From Trinickia acidisoli (lineage in GTDB: Bacteria > Pseudomonadota > Gammaproteobacteria > Burkholderiales > Burkholderiaceae): a stretch of DNA of 64,000 nucleotides. The stretch is taken from NCBI RefSeq assembly GCF_017315725.1, contig NZ_JAFLRG010000001.1:2852001-2916000 (forward strand), given 5' to 3'. The notes below the pieces were generated by a model. It worked only from the letters and a program-made list of their open reading frames with translations, made no database searches and was not told where the DNA came from. Below, in pieces: positions 1 through 10,596 of the stretch. Position numbers and translations under genes: made by a program. Numbering within the stretch: the first letter of the stretch is position 1; every line of letters begins with the position of its first letter.

Positions 1-84
1 CGCGCGGCGAGCGACTGGAAAAAGCACGCCGGCGCATTCGAGATGCACAAACGGCCGGCGATCTTTCTGATGCTGGCGAACTGA
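1..84 (+). CDS. 3' end of a gene cut by the window edge (possibly tetrapyrrole-methylase family)
   Basis: Frame 1 is open from the first base to a TGA at 82-84 and encodes 27 residues ending in HKRPAIFLMLAN. This is too little for a firm family call. Tetrapyrrole-methylase-type (RsmI-like) SAM methyltransferases often sit next to sppA in Burkholderiaceae, and a tail of this kind would fit one, but this is inference from context. The gene converges on sppA. Confidence 0.4.
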   Translation, partial: RAASDWKKHAGAFEMHKRPAIFLMLAN

Positions 85-201
85 GCGCGCGACGCGCGGC
101 GGCGCGCTTCGACGGCGGCTCAACGGCAACCTCGCGCCGCCTCGCAAACCGCGCGCGGCGGACTGTGCCGCACGGACCCGGCCGCGCCGCTCGAACGCGG
201 C

Positions 202-1206
202 TCAGCGCAGCTTCACCCCGCCGAGCACGAGCGCATTGACGGCGCCCGCGCCAACCGCCGCGCCGAACTTGCGCGCGATGCGATCGGAAATGCTTTCTCT
301 CTCGGTGTAATCGACGATATTCGGCGCCTTGATGACCTCGCGCGCCACATAACCCGTATCGCCGTAGCCGTCGGCGAGCCCGAGCTCGACACTCTTCTCG
401 CCGGTCCAGAAGAGCCCGGAGAAAATGTCGGGCGTTTCGTGCAAGCGCTTGCCGCGCCCTTGCCGCACCGCGTCGATGAACTGCTGATGGATCTGATCGA
501 GCATCGCTTGCGCGTGCGCGTCCATCGCGGGCGTGTCGGGCGAGAACGGATCGAAGAAACCCTTATTCGCCCCCGACGTATGCAGGCGGCGCTCGATGCC
601 GAGCTTGTCCATGAGCCCCGTGAAGCCGAAACCGTCCATCAGCACGCCGATCGAGCCAACGATGCTCGCGCGGTCGACGAAGATTTTGTCGGCCGCGGCG
701 GCGACGTAATAGCCGCCCGACGCACACATATCGCCGACGACGACATAAAGCGGCTTGGCCGGATACTTCTGGCGAAGGCGGCGGATCTCCGCATTCATGA
801 TCCCGGCCTGCACGGGCGATCCGCCAGGGCTATTGATATAGAGGATGACGCCTGCCGTATCGGGGTCGGCAAACGCGCGCCGCAACGAGCGGTCGACGTC
901 TTTGGCGTTCGCGTTCGTATCCGCGGCGATTTCGCCTTCGAGGGAGACGAGCGCCGTATGACGGCCCGTCGCGGCGACCTTCTTGTGCGATGCGTGGAAC
1001 ACGCTGAAGACCAGCAGCAGCAATACCGCGAGGAACGCGAACCGGAAAAAGATCTTCCAGCGGCGGGCGGACCTCTGCTCGTTGATCGCCGCGAGCGCAA
1101 TCCGCTCGAGCGCCGCGCGCTCCCAATTCGGTTCGCGCGCGCCGGCGTTTGTCTTCGGTTGGGGCTCGGAAGGTTGCTGCGATTCGGGCGTGTATTGGTC
1201 GGCCAT
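202..1206 (-). CDS. sppA: S49 family signal peptide peptidase (SppA type)
   Basis: Predicted inner-membrane serine protease that degrades cleaved signal peptides and other membrane-embedded fragments. The 334 residues begin with a charged cytoplasmic stretch and a single membrane segment at about 52-70. The S49 core follows. The likely nucleophile is Ser163 in CASGGYY, and the likely general base is Lys215 in SGANKGFFDP, giving the Ser-Lys dyad of the short SppA form. The length suits the short SppA/SohB form rather than the 600-residue duplicated E. coli SppA. It is the last gene of a minus-strand cluster with rluC, a HAD phosphatase and a Rieske protein, 54 bp after the Rieske stop. Confidence 0.93.
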   Translation of the reverse strand: MADQYTPESQQPSEPQPKTNAGAREPNWERAALERIALAAINEQRSARRWKIFFRFAFLAVLLLLVFSVFHASHKKVAATGRHTALVSLEGEIAADTNANAKDVDRSLRRAFADPDTAGVILYINSPGGSPVQAGIMNAEIRRLRQKYPAKPLYVVVGDMCASGGYYVAAAADKIFVDRASIVGSIGVLMDGFGFTGLMDKLGIERRLHTSGANKGFFDPFSPDTPAMDAHAQAMLDQIHQQFIDAVRQGRGKRLHETPDIFSGLFWTGEKSVELGLADGYGDTGYVAREVIKAPNIVDYTERESISDRIARKFGAAVGAGAVNALVLGGVKLR

Positions 1207-1260
1207 GTGCTCTCGGTCGGTCGTTGTCAGTTCGTTGTTATTCGGAAAAATCGTTCGACA

Positions 1261-1662
1261 TCATTGCGCGTCGGCCGGCGCCGGCTGTAAGGCGTCATCG
1301 GGCAACCAAAAGACCGCGCGGCCCTCGGGGGTGTCGCGCTCCTCCACTTCGACCGGCCGCAGCCGCGCGCCGCGACACGGACCGCCGACGCAGCGCCCGC
1401 TCTCGGGAGCATAAATCGCGCCATGCGTCGCGCACATCAAGTATAAGCCCGACGATTCGAAAAACTGGCCCTCGGCCCAATCGAGCTCCATCGGTACGTG
1501 CGCGCACCGGTTGAGATAGCCGTAGACGCGCCCGTCGTAGCGGACGAAGAAGACCACGGCGTCGCCGTCGAGATAGCGCGCCGCTCGGCGAACGCCCATG
1601 CCGCCGTCGACGAGTTCCTCGGCCGCGCACACGCGCACGGCCAGCCGCTCATCGGCGCTCAT
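1261..1662 (-). CDS. Rieske [2Fe-2S] domain protein
   Basis: Small 133-residue protein that is essentially one Rieske domain. Both cluster-binding motifs are present: C53-x-H55 (CAHVPM) and C77-x-x-H80 (CATHGAIY). Such stand-alone Rieske proteins act as small electron carriers; the partner is unknown. I chose the ATG at 1662 because it forms an ATGA overlap with the stop of the upstream HAD gene. A TTG at 1680 would add six residues. The invariant position between HAD and sppA in this cluster suggests co-transcription, not necessarily a shared pathway. Confidence 0.85.
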   Translation of the reverse strand: MSADERLAVRVCAAEELVDGGMGVRRAARYLDGDAVVFFVRYDGRVYGYLNRCAHVPMELDWAEGQFFESSGLYLMCATHGAIYAPESGRCVGGPCRGARLRPVEVEERDTPEGRAVFWLPDDALQPAPADAQ

Positions 1663-2318
1663 GCGTGCTCCCGCAGCCAATCGCCGAGCGCTCCGACGCT
1701 CCCGGCGACGAAACGCGGCTCGAGCTTGACGAGCGCGTCGGCAGGATGCGCCCCGTAGGTGACGGCGATTCCCGCAGCGCCCGCGTTGGTCGCCATCTGG
1801 AGATCGTGGGTGGTGTCGCCGATCATGACCGTCCGCTCGAGATCCTGCCCCAGCTCGCGCGTGAGCTCCTGCAGCATCGCCGGATGGGGCTTCGAGAACG
1901 TCTCGTCGGCGCAGCGCGTGCCGTCGAACACGCTCGTGAGCCGCACCTCGTCGAGCGCCCGATTCAGGCCGACACGGCTCTTGCCCGTGGCCACGCCGAG
2001 CAGATAGCCGGCCGAGCGCAGTTCGCCGAGCAACTCGCGCACGCCGGCGAACAACTCGGTATGCGCGTCCTTGATGAGATAGTGATAGCGATAACGTTCA
2101 GCCAAGCGCGGGTAGTCGGCGGGATCGAGCGACGGCGCGGCGATCTGCAGCGCATCGCGCAGGCCGAGGCCGATCACGTAGCGCGCGGCGTCGTCGGCGG
2201 GCACGGGCAACTCGAGATCGCGGCAAGCGGCCTGGATGCTGCGCGCGATATGCGCCGTCGAATCCATCAGCGTGCCGTCCCAGTCGAAGACGATGAGATC
2301 AAATTGCTGTCGGGGCAT
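1659..2318 (-). CDS. HAD-superfamily phosphatase, phosphoglycolate-phosphatase-like
   Basis: 219-residue haloacid-dehalogenase hydrolase. Motif I is D12-W-D14-G-T, motif II the Thr of VATGKS, motif III the Lys of FSKPHP, and motif IV GDTTHD. The helical cap after motif I is as in Gph/PhnX-type enzymes. The expected reaction is dephosphorylation of a small phosphate ester such as 2-phosphoglycolate, but substrate cannot be read from sequence. Its start overlaps the 3' end of rluC by 20 bp, and its stop overlaps the start of the Rieske gene, so the three are almost certainly translated from one mRNA. Confidence 0.9.
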   Translation of the reverse strand: MPRQQFDLIVFDWDGTLMDSTAHIARSIQAACRDLELPVPADDAARYVIGLGLRDALQIAAPSLDPADYPRLAERYRYHYLIKDAHTELFAGVRELLGELRSAGYLLGVATGKSRVGLNRALDEVRLTSVFDGTRCADETFSKPHPAMLQELTRELGQDLERTVMIGDTTHDLQMATNAGAAGIAVTYGAHPADALVKLEPRFVAGSVGALGDWLREHA

Positions 2319-3330
2319 CGGGTTGCGTCTCGTTGCGCAAGGCGGTCAGTTGATCGAGGAAGCGCCGGCACTCGTCCGGCAGCGGGGCGTTCAATTCCAG
2401 CGGCTCGCCCGTGATCGGATGCGTCAGGCGCAAGCGATACGCATGCAAGAACATGCGTTTGAACGACGGCCGCGCGTTCGCGCGCGCGAGCGCCTTGTTC
2501 AGCGCGAAATCGCCATACTTCGCGTCGCCGACGATCGGCAACCCCAGATGCGCCAAATGGACGCGGATCTGGTGCGTGCGGCCCGTTTTCAGCTCCGCCT
2601 CGACGAGCGCGTAGCCGGGCCAGCGTTCGACGAGATTGAACACCGTGTGCGACGGCGAGCCATCCGGCTGCACGCGCACGCGCCGCTCGCCCTCGGGTGT
2701 CAGGTATTTGTAAAGCGGCTCCTTGACCGCGCGCCGCCGCCCCCAGTCGCTCGGCCATTGTCCGTGCACGCAAGCGTAGTAGCGTTTGTCCATCCGGCTG
2801 TCGCGGATTTGCTCGTGCAACCCGACGAGCGCGGCCCGCTTCTTCGCGAGCAACAAGATGCCCGACGTTTCGCGGTCGAGCCGATGCACGAGTTCCAGGA
2901 ACTTGCCGAGCGGACGCGCCTCGCGCATTTGCTCGATCACGCCGAAGGCGATTCCGCTGCCGCCGTGCACCGCCACGCCGGCCGGCTTGTTGATCGCGAG
3001 CATGTGCTCGTCTTCGAACAGGACGTCGAAATGAGCGGGCGGCGCAGTCATCGCCATGCCGGCCTCGAACACCTCGGACTGCGCGACGCGCACGGGCGGC
3101 ACCCGCACGACATCGCCCGTCACGAGCCGGTATTTGGCGTCGACGCGGCGCTTGTTGACGCGCACTTCCCCGCTACGCAAGATCCGATAAATATGACTTT
3201 TTGGCACGCCTTTGCAAACGCGCAGCAAAAAATTGTCGATGCGCTGCCCGGCGACGCCATCGTCCACCTGTATCATCGAGACCTGGTCAGGTGCGACCGA
3301 TTTCTGGGATATTTTGCCTAACTCATTCAT
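2299..3330 (-). CDS. rluC: 23S rRNA pseudouridine synthase RluC (955/2504/2580)
   Basis: 343-residue RluA-family pseudouridine synthase. An S4 RNA-binding domain covers about residues 28-85, followed by the catalytic domain with the HRLDRETSG motif carrying catalytic Asp152. It converts three uridines of 23S rRNA to pseudouridine. The gene is divergent from rne, the arrangement seen in many proteobacteria, and supports RluC over the paralogues RluA and RluD. It is the first gene of the minus-strand cluster that continues with the HAD phosphatase, Rieske protein and sppA. Confidence 0.93.
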   Translation of the reverse strand: MNELGKISQKSVAPDQVSMIQVDDGVAGQRIDNFLLRVCKGVPKSHIYRILRSGEVRVNKRRVDAKYRLVTGDVVRVPPVRVAQSEVFEAGMAMTAPPAHFDVLFEDEHMLAINKPAGVAVHGGSGIAFGVIEQMREARPLGKFLELVHRLDRETSGILLLAKKRAALVGLHEQIRDSRMDKRYYACVHGQWPSDWGRRRAVKEPLYKYLTPEGERRVRVQPDGSPSHTVFNLVERWPGYALVEAELKTGRTHQIRVHLAHLGLPIVGDAKYGDFALNKALARANARPSFKRMFLHAYRLRLTHPITGEPLELNAPLPDECRRFLDQLTALRNETQPDAPTAI

Positions 3331-4054
3331 TCTGAATATAATTTGCCCTTAGCCAACCGTGCGTACCGCCGTTTTTTTCGCGGCCCCCCGCCCGGATTGC
3401 GCAGGGTGAAGCAAGAACCTGTTATTTTACTTGCTTGGCTGCACCCAAGGGTCGGTTGCTCGCCCTGAATCGAGAAGCAACGAGTTGCACGCACGGCATC
3501 CATCGCGGCAGGGACGTCGCCCATAGGCGCGTTCGGTCCGGTCGATGCCGACGGTAACGGAATTTTGGTAAAAAAGAATTCATCAGGGAGCCTCGGTGTC
3601 GAGCGATGTCGAGCAGCCGGGCTCCCGATTGCGAAACCTACGGCGAGCGCCCCTGTTCGTTCCGCGTGAAGCGGGACTTTCGGCGACGTCAAAAAATCGG
3701 CGAGACATGCCGCGCGGCGGTCGAGCATGCATCGGGTTTAGCGCCGTCGTAACGCGGCGCGGCTTCCCCCGGTCCGGTATGGGCATCGAACGATGCGCCG
3801 GGCCCAGTGTGGGTCACCCGAGCGCTCGGCGCGCGCCCCGTGTCACGCCGTTATTTGAAGCCGTGTTCGCATGCGCCCATGCGGCTCGCGGCCCAGTTCG
3901 GCCATATCGAGTCCTCTCAGGCAATTCTCCCCGCCATCGTTCCCGCTCCAGCGTGCTTGTGAAAACACAATAAGGACGCGGCGCGCACGACTCGCGTCGC
4001 TTTGCCGGCTTCATGCCGGCAGAGCGCGCGGCGACGCCGCTCTGGAGCCGTTCA
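3331..4054. other. 724-bp divergent intergenic region / rne 5' leader
   Basis: No convincing gene is seen here; the open frames are biased-composition shadows. The region separates rluC from rne and must hold both promoters. In enterics the long rne leader is the target of RNase E autoregulation, so the length suggests a structured 5' UTR. An A/T-rich patch occurs at about 3420-3440, and another at 3557-3585. I could not assign promoter hexamers with confidence. Confidence 0.5.
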
Positions 4055-7000
4055 ATGAAACGCATGCTGTTCAACGCAACGCAGCAGGAAGAACTGCGCG
4101 TTGCCATCGTCGATGGGCAAAAACTCATCGACATCGATATCGAAACCGCCGGGCGCGAACAACGCAAAGGCAATATCTACAAGGGGATCGTGACTCGCAT
4201 CGAGCCGTCGCTCGAAGCGTGCTTCGTCAACTACGGGGAAGACCGCCACGGTTTCCTGCCGTTCAAGGAAGTCGCCCGCCAGTACTTCAAGGAAGGCGTC
4301 GACATGCGCTCGGCGCGCATCCAGGACGCGCTGCGCGAGGGTCAGGAACTCATCGTCCAGGTCGAGAAGGAAGAGCGCGGCAACAAGGGCGCGGCGCTCA
4401 CGACGTTCATTTCGCTCGCCGGCCGCTACCTCGTCCTGATGCCGAACAATCCGCGCGGCGGCGGCGTATCGCGACGCATCGAGGGCGACGACCGCCAAGA
4501 GCTGCGCGAGACGATGTCGCAACTGCAACTGCCCGACGGCATGAGCATCATCGCGCGCACGGCCGGCATCGGCCGCAGCGCCGAAGAGCTGCAGTGGGAC
4601 TTGAACTATCTGATGCAACTGTGGCGCGCGATCGAAGCCGCCTCGCAAAGCGGCCAAACCGGCCAGCCGATGCTGATCTACCTGGAATCGAGTCTCGTCA
4701 TCCGAGCGATTCGCGACTACTTCCAGCCCGATATCGGCGAAATCCTCATCGATACCACCGAAATCCATGATCAGGCCCGCGCCTTCATGGATATCGTCAT
4801 GCCCGACAACGTCGGCAAGGTGAAGCGCTACCACGACGACGTTCCGCTCTTCTCGCGCTTTCAGATCGAGCACCAGATCGAAACCGCGTATTCGCGGACG
4901 GTGCCGCTGCCCTCGGGCGGCGCGATCGTCATCGATCACACCGAAGCGCTCGTCGCGATCGACGTGAACTCGGCGCGCGCCACCAAAGGCGCCGACATCG
5001 AGGAGACGGCCACACGCACGAACCTCGAGGCTGCCGATGAAGTGGCCCGCCAACTGCGCCTGCGCGACCTCGGCGGCCTGATCGTGATCGATTTCATCGA
5101 CATGGAATCGGCCAAGAGCCAGCGCGAAGTCGAGCAGCGCCTGAAAGACGCGCTCAAGCACGACCGCGCGCGCGTCCAGATGGGCAAGATCTCGCGTTTC
5201 GGCCTGATGGAGTTGTCGCGCCAACGCCTGCGTCCCGCCCTGTCCGAAGGCAGCCACGTGACCTGCCCGCGCTGCAACGGCACCGGCCACATTCGCGACA
5301 CCGAATCGTCCGCCCTGCAAGTGCTGCGGATCATTCAAGAAGAAGCGATGAAGGAAAACACCGCGGCGATCCACTGCCAGGTGCCGGTCGAGGTAACCGC
5401 CTTCCTGCTCAACGAAAAGCGCCAGGAAATCAACAAGATCGAGTCGCGCTTCAAGGTGGGCGTGATCCTCATTCCGAACAAGCATCTCGATACGCCGCAC
5501 TACAAGCTCGAGCGCCTGCGCCACGACGACGCGCGTCTGGACGAGCCGCGCGCCTCGTGGAAGATGGCCGAGGAAGCCGCTCGCGAGCTCGAATCGGAAA
5601 CCGCCTACAGCAAGCGCACCGAAGAGGTGAAGCCGAAGCAGGAAGCCGCCGTCAAGGGCATCACGCCCGAGCGGCCCGCCCCGAGCGCACCGGTACGCCC
5701 GCAACCGGCTCCCACGCCGGCCGCGGCCGCTGCCGCGCCGCGCGCCGGCGGCTTGTTCGGCTGGATCAAGAGCTTGTTCGGTGCCCAGCCTCAAACGCCG
5801 GCACCGGCCGCCGAACAACCGGCCCAGCCGGCACGCCCGGCGCGCGGTGAGCGTAGCGAACGCGCCGAGCGCAGCGGCAATCGCAATCGCCGCGGTGCAG
5901 GCGCCGGCCGCGAAGGTACGGCTCGAACCGAATCGGCCGTCGGCGGCCGCGCCGGCCAACAACCGTCGCAACGCACGGCGCGCGAGCAGCGCGAGCCCCG
6001 GGAAGGTCGTGAAGGACGCGAGGGTCGCGGTGAAGCCCGCGAGCGCGGGCAAGAGCGCGCCGAAGCACTCGAAACCGCAACGCGCGGCGAGCGCCAAGAA
6101 CGACGCGAACGTGGCGAACGCCCCGAGCGCGGCGAGCGCGTGGAGCGCGGCGAACGTGCCGAGCGCCAGGAACGCCCAGAGCGCGGCGAGCGCCGCAAGC
6201 CGCAAGCTGACGTCGCAGCGGATCCGGCCGTACGTGCCGAGCCACAGGCCGACGAGGCTGTACTGGGTGCCGGCGTGCTCGCACCCGATCAGGAAACGGC
6301 AGCGCGCGACGGCGAAGAACGTCGCCGCCGCCGCCGCGGCCGTCGTGGCGGTCGCCGCGAGCGTGAGGAAGAAGGCGTGAACGCGACGCTAGCCGCCGAC
6401 GTGGCCGAAGCCGAAGGCGCCGTAGCCGCCGTACCGGCGCAGGCCGCGCCCGCTGTCGAGGCGCATGCTCGCGTGGTAGAAGCCGAAGCGGCTGTCGAAG
6501 CGGCTGCCGTGCCGCATGCTCACGCGGCAGAAGCCGACGTGGCTGCCGAACCGCATGCCCGCGCAGTGGAAGCCGAAGCGGCCCCCGTGCCGCAGGTTGA
6601 AGCGCACGCCGAGGAAGTGGTCGTGACGCCAGTGGCGACACCTTCGTCGATCGCGACACCGCTGCCCGAGGCCCCGGCCCCAGCCACGGCGCCGGCCGCC
6701 ACCGTTGCGCCGACCCCGAGCGAAGCCGTTGCAGCGCCAGTCGAGCATGCTTCGGCGATTCCGGTTGCAACCGCCGCACCCGCGCCGGTTGTCGCAGAGC
6801 CCGAAGCGCCTATCGCGCACGCTATCGAGACAGCCCCCGCTGCCGCGCCGATCGCCGAAGCCGCGCCGGTAATTTCGGCCGAGCCGGTCGCGAGCGCGGC
6901 ATTGGCTCCGATCGAAGCAGCCAGCGCCGTGACCGAGGTCGTGCAGCGGCCCGCAACGCCGAGTCCACGGGCAAACGGGTTGTCTGCTGCTGACTTGCAA

Positions 7001-7177
7001 CCGATGCTCGAATCGGCCGGCCTCGTCTGGGTCAGCACCGACGCCGGCAAACTGCGCGCCGCGCAGGAAGCCGCTGCGCAAGCGCCGGCCGCCGTGCGCG
7101 CGCCGCGTGAACGCAAACCGCTGCCGCCCGTCGATCACACGCCGATGCAGCAGATCGAAACACACAAGGACGCTTAG
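4055..7177 (+). CDS. rne: Ribonuclease E
   Basis: 1040-residue endoribonuclease, the core of the RNA degradosome; it also matures 16S/5S rRNA and tRNAs. The N-terminal half is conserved: an S1 RNA-binding domain (about 40-120), the DNase-I-like catalytic region with the metal-binding Asp of [12 protein letters not shown] and the second Asp of IVIDFIDM, and the Zn-link CPRCNGTG. The C-terminal half is low-complexity: Arg/Glu-rich RNA-binding tracts (RGER-type repeats, coded at about 5990-6360), then Ala/Glu/His and Pro/Ala-rich segments. I chose ATG 4055 (start [14 protein letters not shown]), preceded by GGAG, over an in-frame start at 4013. A canonical terminator follows the stop. Confidence 0.97.
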   Translation: MKRMLFNATQQEELRVAIVDGQKLIDIDIETAGREQRKGNIYKGIVTRIEPSLEACFVNYGEDRHGFLPFKEVARQYFKEGVDMRSARIQDALREGQELIVQVEKEERGNKGAALTTFISLAGRYLVLMPNNPRGGGVSRRIEGDDRQELRETMSQLQLPDGMSIIARTAGIGRSAEELQWDLNYLMQLWRAIEAASQSGQTGQPMLIYLESSLVIRAIRDYFQPDIGEILIDTTEIHDQARAFMDIVMPDNVGKVKRYHDDVPLFSRFQIEHQIETAYSRTVPLPSGGAIVIDHTEALVAIDVNSARATKGADIEETATRTNLEAADEVARQLRLRDLGGLIVIDFIDMESAKSQREVEQRLKDALKHDRARVQMGKISRFGLMELSRQRLRPALSEGSHVTCPRCNGTGHIRDTESSALQVLRIIQEEAMKENTAAIHCQVPVEVTAFLLNEKRQEINKIESRFKVGVILIPNKHLDTPHYKLERLRHDDARLDEPRASWKMAEEAARELESETAYSKRTEEVKPKQEAAVKGITPERPAPSAPVRPQPAPTPAAAAAAPRAGGLFGWIKSLFGAQPQTPAPAAEQPAQPARPARGERSERAERSGNRNRRGAGAGREGTARTESAVGGRAGQQPSQRTAREQREPREGREGREGRGEARERGQERAEALETATRGERQERRERGERPERGERVERGERAERQERPERGERRKPQADVAADPAVRAEPQADEAVLGAGVLAPDQETAARDGEERRRRRRGRRGGRREREEEGVNATLAADVAEAEGAVAAVPAQAAPAVEAHARVVEAEAAVEAAAVPHAHAAEADVAAEPHARAVEAEAAPVPQVEAHAEEVVVTPVATPSSIATPLPEAPAPATAPAATVAPTPSEAVAAPVEHASAIPVATAAPAPVVAEPEAPIAHAIETAPAAAPIAEAAPVISAEPVASAALAPIEAASAVTEVVQRPATPSPRANGLSAADLQPMLESAGLVWVSTDAGKLRAAQEAAAQAPAAVRAPRERKPLPPVDHTPMQQIETHKDA

Positions 7178-7223
7178 GTCCACATCCGCGGCCAAGGGCG
7201 CCAAGGCGTCCTGGCATGCAACG

Positions 7224-7250
7224 AGCCCGCCCTTCGAGGCGGGCTTTTTT
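7224..7250 (+). terminator. Rho-independent terminator after rne
   Basis: An 8-bp perfect stem (AGCCCGCC / GGCGGGCT) closes a 6-nt loop and is followed by a run of T, 47 bp after the rne stop. Confidence 0.9.
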
Positions 7251-7366
7251 ATCGTATTTTTGACCTACGTCACGTGATGAGCGTTATCCGTACCATCAGG
7301 CGGGCCATGTCCGCCGCTTGCGAAGCGTTCGGCTAGAATGGTTGTCTGCCCGCTTTTTGCTTCATC

Positions 7367-8476
7367 ATGTCTCGTCGCATCATTCCCGTCGCCGATGTCA
7401 GCGCGATGCCCGATATTGCCGGCGCGCCGCTCACTCCGCGCGGGACGCTCGTCGATGCGCTCGTCAGACCGCTGCGCGATCTGCGCATTTCAGTGACCGA
7501 TCGCTGCAACTTCCGCTGCGTCTATTGCATGCCGCGCGCCGTCTTCGGCAAGGATTATTCGTTCCTGCCCCACGGCGCATTGCTGACGTTCGAGGAAATC
7601 GAGCGGGCCGCCCGGCTGTTCGTCGCGCACGGCGTCGACAAGATTCGTCTCACGGGCGGGGAACCGCTGCTGCGCAAGGACATCGAGCGGCTCGTCGAGC
7701 GGCTTGCAACCTTGACCACACCGGACGGGCGCTCGCTCGACCTCACATTGACCACGAACGGCTCGCTGCTCGCTCGCAAGGCGCAGAGCCTGAAGAACGC
7801 CGGCTTGACGCGCGTCACCGTCAGTCTCGATGCACTCGACAACGCGCTCTTCAAGCGCATGAACGACGCCGACTTCGCCCCCAGCGCCGTGCTCGACGGC
7901 ATCGCGGCCGCGCAGGCAGCCGGACTGGCTCCAGTCAAGATCAACATGGTCGTCAAGCACGGCACGAACGACGCAGAGATCGTGCCGATGGCACGGCACT
8001 TCAAAGGCTCGGGTACCGTACTCCGGTTCATCGAATATATGGACGTCGGCACGTCGAACGGCTGGAACATGACGGAAGTGCTGCCGTCGGCCGACGTCGT
8101 CGCCCGCATCGCCGAGCACTTCCCGCTCGTCCCGCTCGAAGCCCATACCCCCTCGGAAACAGCGCAGCGCTGGGGCTATGCCGACGGCACCGGCGAAATC
8201 GGCGTCATCTCGAGCGTCACGCGCGCATTCTGCGGCACCTGCACGCGCGCTCGTCTCTCGACGGAAGGCAAGCTCTATTTGTGCCTATTCGCCTCGGCCG
8301 GGCACGATTTGCGTGCGCTGCTGCGTAGCGGTGCCACCGACGACGAGATCGCCACCGCTATCGGCCGGATCTGGCAAGCGCGCGAAGACCGTTATTCTCA
8401 GTTGCGCGGCAGTGCCGCGGCCGATACGGCATCGAACGGCCTCGCGCGGGTCGAGATGTCGTACATCGGCGGCTAG
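7367..8476 (+). CDS. moaA: GTP 3',8-cyclase MoaA (molybdenum cofactor biosynthesis)
   Basis: 369-residue radical SAM enzyme catalysing the first step of molybdopterin synthesis, GTP to 3',8-cH2GTP. The radical SAM motif is C47-x3-C51-x2-C54 (CNFRCVYC). The second cluster lies in the C-terminal domain ([18 protein letters not shown]). The protein ends in the conserved Gly-Gly tail that other MoaA enzymes need for activity. The N-terminal ~35 residues precede the core and are a common extension. mobA follows after 16 bp and then moeA, so the three form one Moco operon. Confidence 0.96.
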   Translation: MSRRIIPVADVSAMPDIAGAPLTPRGTLVDALVRPLRDLRISVTDRCNFRCVYCMPRAVFGKDYSFLPHGALLTFEEIERAARLFVAHGVDKIRLTGGEPLLRKDIERLVERLATLTTPDGRSLDLTLTTNGSLLARKAQSLKNAGLTRVTVSLDALDNALFKRMNDADFAPSAVLDGIAAAQAAGLAPVKINMVVKHGTNDAEIVPMARHFKGSGTVLRFIEYMDVGTSNGWNMTEVLPSADVVARIAEHFPLVPLEAHTPSETAQRWGYADGTGEIGVISSVTRAFCGTCTRARLSTEGKLYLCLFASAGHDLRALLRSGATDDEIATAIGRIWQAREDRYSQLRGSAAADTASNGLARVEMSYIGG

Positions 8477-8492
8477 CCCAGGGCGCGCGCAG

Positions 8493-9137
8493 ATGGATTC
8501 GCCTACGCGCTCACGCATCACGGGGCTCGTTTTAGCTGGAGGTCGAGGCACGCGTATGGGCGGGCTCGACAAAGGTCTACAGCCGCTTGCGGGCGAGCCG
8601 CTCGCACTACACGTCGCCAAACGCGTCGCAGGGCAAGTCGCCGCGCTAATGATCAGCGCGAATCGTCACCTGGACGAATACGAACGGTTGGGCACGACGT
8701 TCGGCGCCCGCATCATCGAAGACGACACCGACGATTACCCTGGCCCGCTGGGCGGCCTGCTTGCGGGACTGCGCGCGACATCGACCGAACTGCTCCTTTG
8801 CGTGCCCTGCGATACGCCCGGCCTGCCGACCGATCTCGCCGCCAAGCTCGTCGCCGCACTCGACGCGCAGCGCGCCGATATCGCCGTCGCGGCCACCGTC
8901 GACGCAGCCGGATGCATGGCGATACACCCCGTCGTGGCAGTGGTGCGCGCAACGCTCGCCGACGATCTGGCCGCCTATCTCGAGGCCGGCGAACGCAAAG
9001 TCCGTACGTGGTACGCACGCCACATGCACGTCGAAGTCGCGTTTCGGGACGAGCGCGCGTTTTACAATGCCAACTCCTTGCATGAGCTCGCCGATCTCGA
9101 ACGAACGCTCGACGCTCGCCCCGAGCGCGGCAGATAA
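8493..9137 (+). CDS. mobA: Molybdenum cofactor guanylyltransferase MobA
   Basis: 214-residue nucleotidyltransferase that attaches GMP to Mo-molybdopterin to make the MGD/bis-MGD cofactor. The signature LAGGRGTRMGGLDKG at about 14-28 binds GTP. Conserved elements include the ISANR segment and the PCDTPGLP segment that holds the metal-binding Asp. I chose the ATG at 8493 immediately upstream of this motif; a longer frame overlaps moaA and is not credible. It lies between moaA and moeA on the same strand. Confidence 0.95.
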   Translation: MDSPTRSRITGLVLAGGRGTRMGGLDKGLQPLAGEPLALHVAKRVAGQVAALMISANRHLDEYERLGTTFGARIIEDDTDDYPGPLGGLLAGLRATSTELLLCVPCDTPGLPTDLAAKLVAALDAQRADIAVAATVDAAGCMAIHPVVAVVRATLADDLAAYLEAGERKVRTWYARHMHVEVAFRDERAFYNANSLHELADLERTLDARPERGR

Positions 9138-9218
9138 ATCGGCCACGACGCAAGGCGTCCGGCTGCCCGGCGTGCGCGGCATTCGCACGGTTCGTCGGCG
9201 CGCCGCGCCCAATCTTCG

Positions 9219-10526
9219 ATGACGATTTCCCACGACACTTCCGGCCACGCTGCCTCGCCCGCCCCGAATCCGCTTCCCGTCGACGCTGCACGCGCCATCA
9301 TCCGGCGTGCGATCGAGCCTGTGGAGATGGTCGAGCGCGTCGCCTTGCGCGCGGCACTCGACCGGGTGCTGGCCGCCGACGTCGTCTCCCCCATCGACGT
9401 GCCCGCTCACGACAACGCCGCGATGGACGGTTACGCGTTCGACGGTGCGGTGCTCGCGCAGGGCCTCGCGAACGGCCGCGCCCCGCTGACGCTGGTCGTC
9501 GCGGGCGAAGCGCGCGCAGGCCATCCGTTCGAGCGAGGTTGCCGTGCGGGCGAGTGCATCCGAATCATGACCGGCGCGCCGATGCCGGCCGGTTGCGATA
9601 CGGTCGTGCCGCAAGAGTTCGTCGCGCGCACCGGCCAGAATGTCGCGTTCGATGCCGAGCAAATCGCCCGCGGCGCCAACTGTCGCCGCGCCGGAGAGGA
9701 CCTCGCGCGCGGACGCGCCGCGCTGGCCGCCGGGCGCATCGTGCGTGCCGCCGACCTCGGTCTGCTCGCGTCGCTCGGCGTCGCGGAAGTGGCGGTCCGA
9801 CGACGCCTGCGCGTTGCGTTCTTCTCGACGGGCGACGAATTGCGTTCGGTCGGAGAGACGCTCGACACCGGCTGCGTGTACGACAGCAATCGCTACACGT
9901 TGTACTCGATGCTCACGCGTTTGAACGTCGAGGTGCTCGACTTGGGTGTCGTGCGCGATAAGCCTGACGCCATCGAGGCCGCACTGCGTTCAGCCGCCGC
10001 GAGCGCCGACGTCGTGCTCACGTCGGGCGGCGTATCGGTCGGCGACGCCGACTTCACCGCTCGCATGACAGCGACGTTCGGCGACGTCGCATTCTGGCAG
10101 CTCGCGATGCGGCCCGGGCGCCCGCTCGCGTTCGGCCGCCTATGGCCTGCCGGGCGCGGTGCGAGCGAGCGCAGCGCACTGTTCTTCGGGCTGCCGGGCA
10201 ACCCCGTTGCGGTCATGGTCACGTTTTATCAGATCGTGCGCGAAGCGCTCGTCGCGATGTCGGGCGCAATCACCGCGGGACCGCTGCAGTTTGCGGCCGC
10301 GAGCAGCGCGCCGATCAAAAAGCGCCCGGGGCGCACCGAGTTTCTGCGCGGCGTCGCCACGCGCGACGCGGCCGGCAAATGGACCGTGACGCTTACCCGG
10401 TCGCAAGGATCGGGCGTGTTGAGTTCGATGAGCGAAGCCAACTGCTTCATCGTGCTCGAGCACGACCAAGCCGACGTCGTAGCCGGCGCCCCCGTCGACG
10501 TCATCCCCTTCGAAGGGCTCATGTGA
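9219..10526 (+). CDS. moeA: Molybdopterin molybdenumtransferase MoeA
   Basis: 435-residue enzyme that inserts molybdate into adenylated molybdopterin, releasing AMP. Typical family blocks are visible: VPAHDNAAMDGYAFDG near the N-terminus, MTGAPMPAGCDTVVPQE, TSGGVSVGDADF in the MogA-like domain III, and FGLPGNPVAVMVTFYQ. The adenylating partner Mog is coded separately at 48357. The gene is 81 bp after mobA and completes the Moco cluster here. Confidence 0.96.
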   Translation: MTISHDTSGHAASPAPNPLPVDAARAIIRRAIEPVEMVERVALRAALDRVLAADVVSPIDVPAHDNAAMDGYAFDGAVLAQGLANGRAPLTLVVAGEARAGHPFERGCRAGECIRIMTGAPMPAGCDTVVPQEFVARTGQNVAFDAEQIARGANCRRAGEDLARGRAALAAGRIVRAADLGLLASLGVAEVAVRRRLRVAFFSTGDELRSVGETLDTGCVYDSNRYTLYSMLTRLNVEVLDLGVVRDKPDAIEAALRSAAASADVVLTSGGVSVGDADFTARMTATFGDVAFWQLAMRPGRPLAFGRLWPAGRGASERSALFFGLPGNPVAVMVTFYQIVREALVAMSGAITAGPLQFAAASSAPIKKRPGRTEFLRGVATRDAAGKWTVTLTRSQGSGVLSSMSEANCFIVLEHDQADVVAGAPVDVIPFEGLM

Positions 10527-10596
10527 TCAATGCGCGACGTCAGCCGCCGATTTTTCGAATAGCACAGCACATCGTCTCTCAACGAGGCTTCAAAAC

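Noticed and set aside
3195..3215. TGGCACG-like sigma-54 site within rluC
   Set aside because: GG and GC are 9 bp apart instead of 10, and it lies inside a coding region facing no gene start.
4052..6205. 717-codon open frame antisense to rne
   Set aside because: It mirrors a strongly conserved gene, and its Ala/Arg/Leu-rich product has no recognisable domain.
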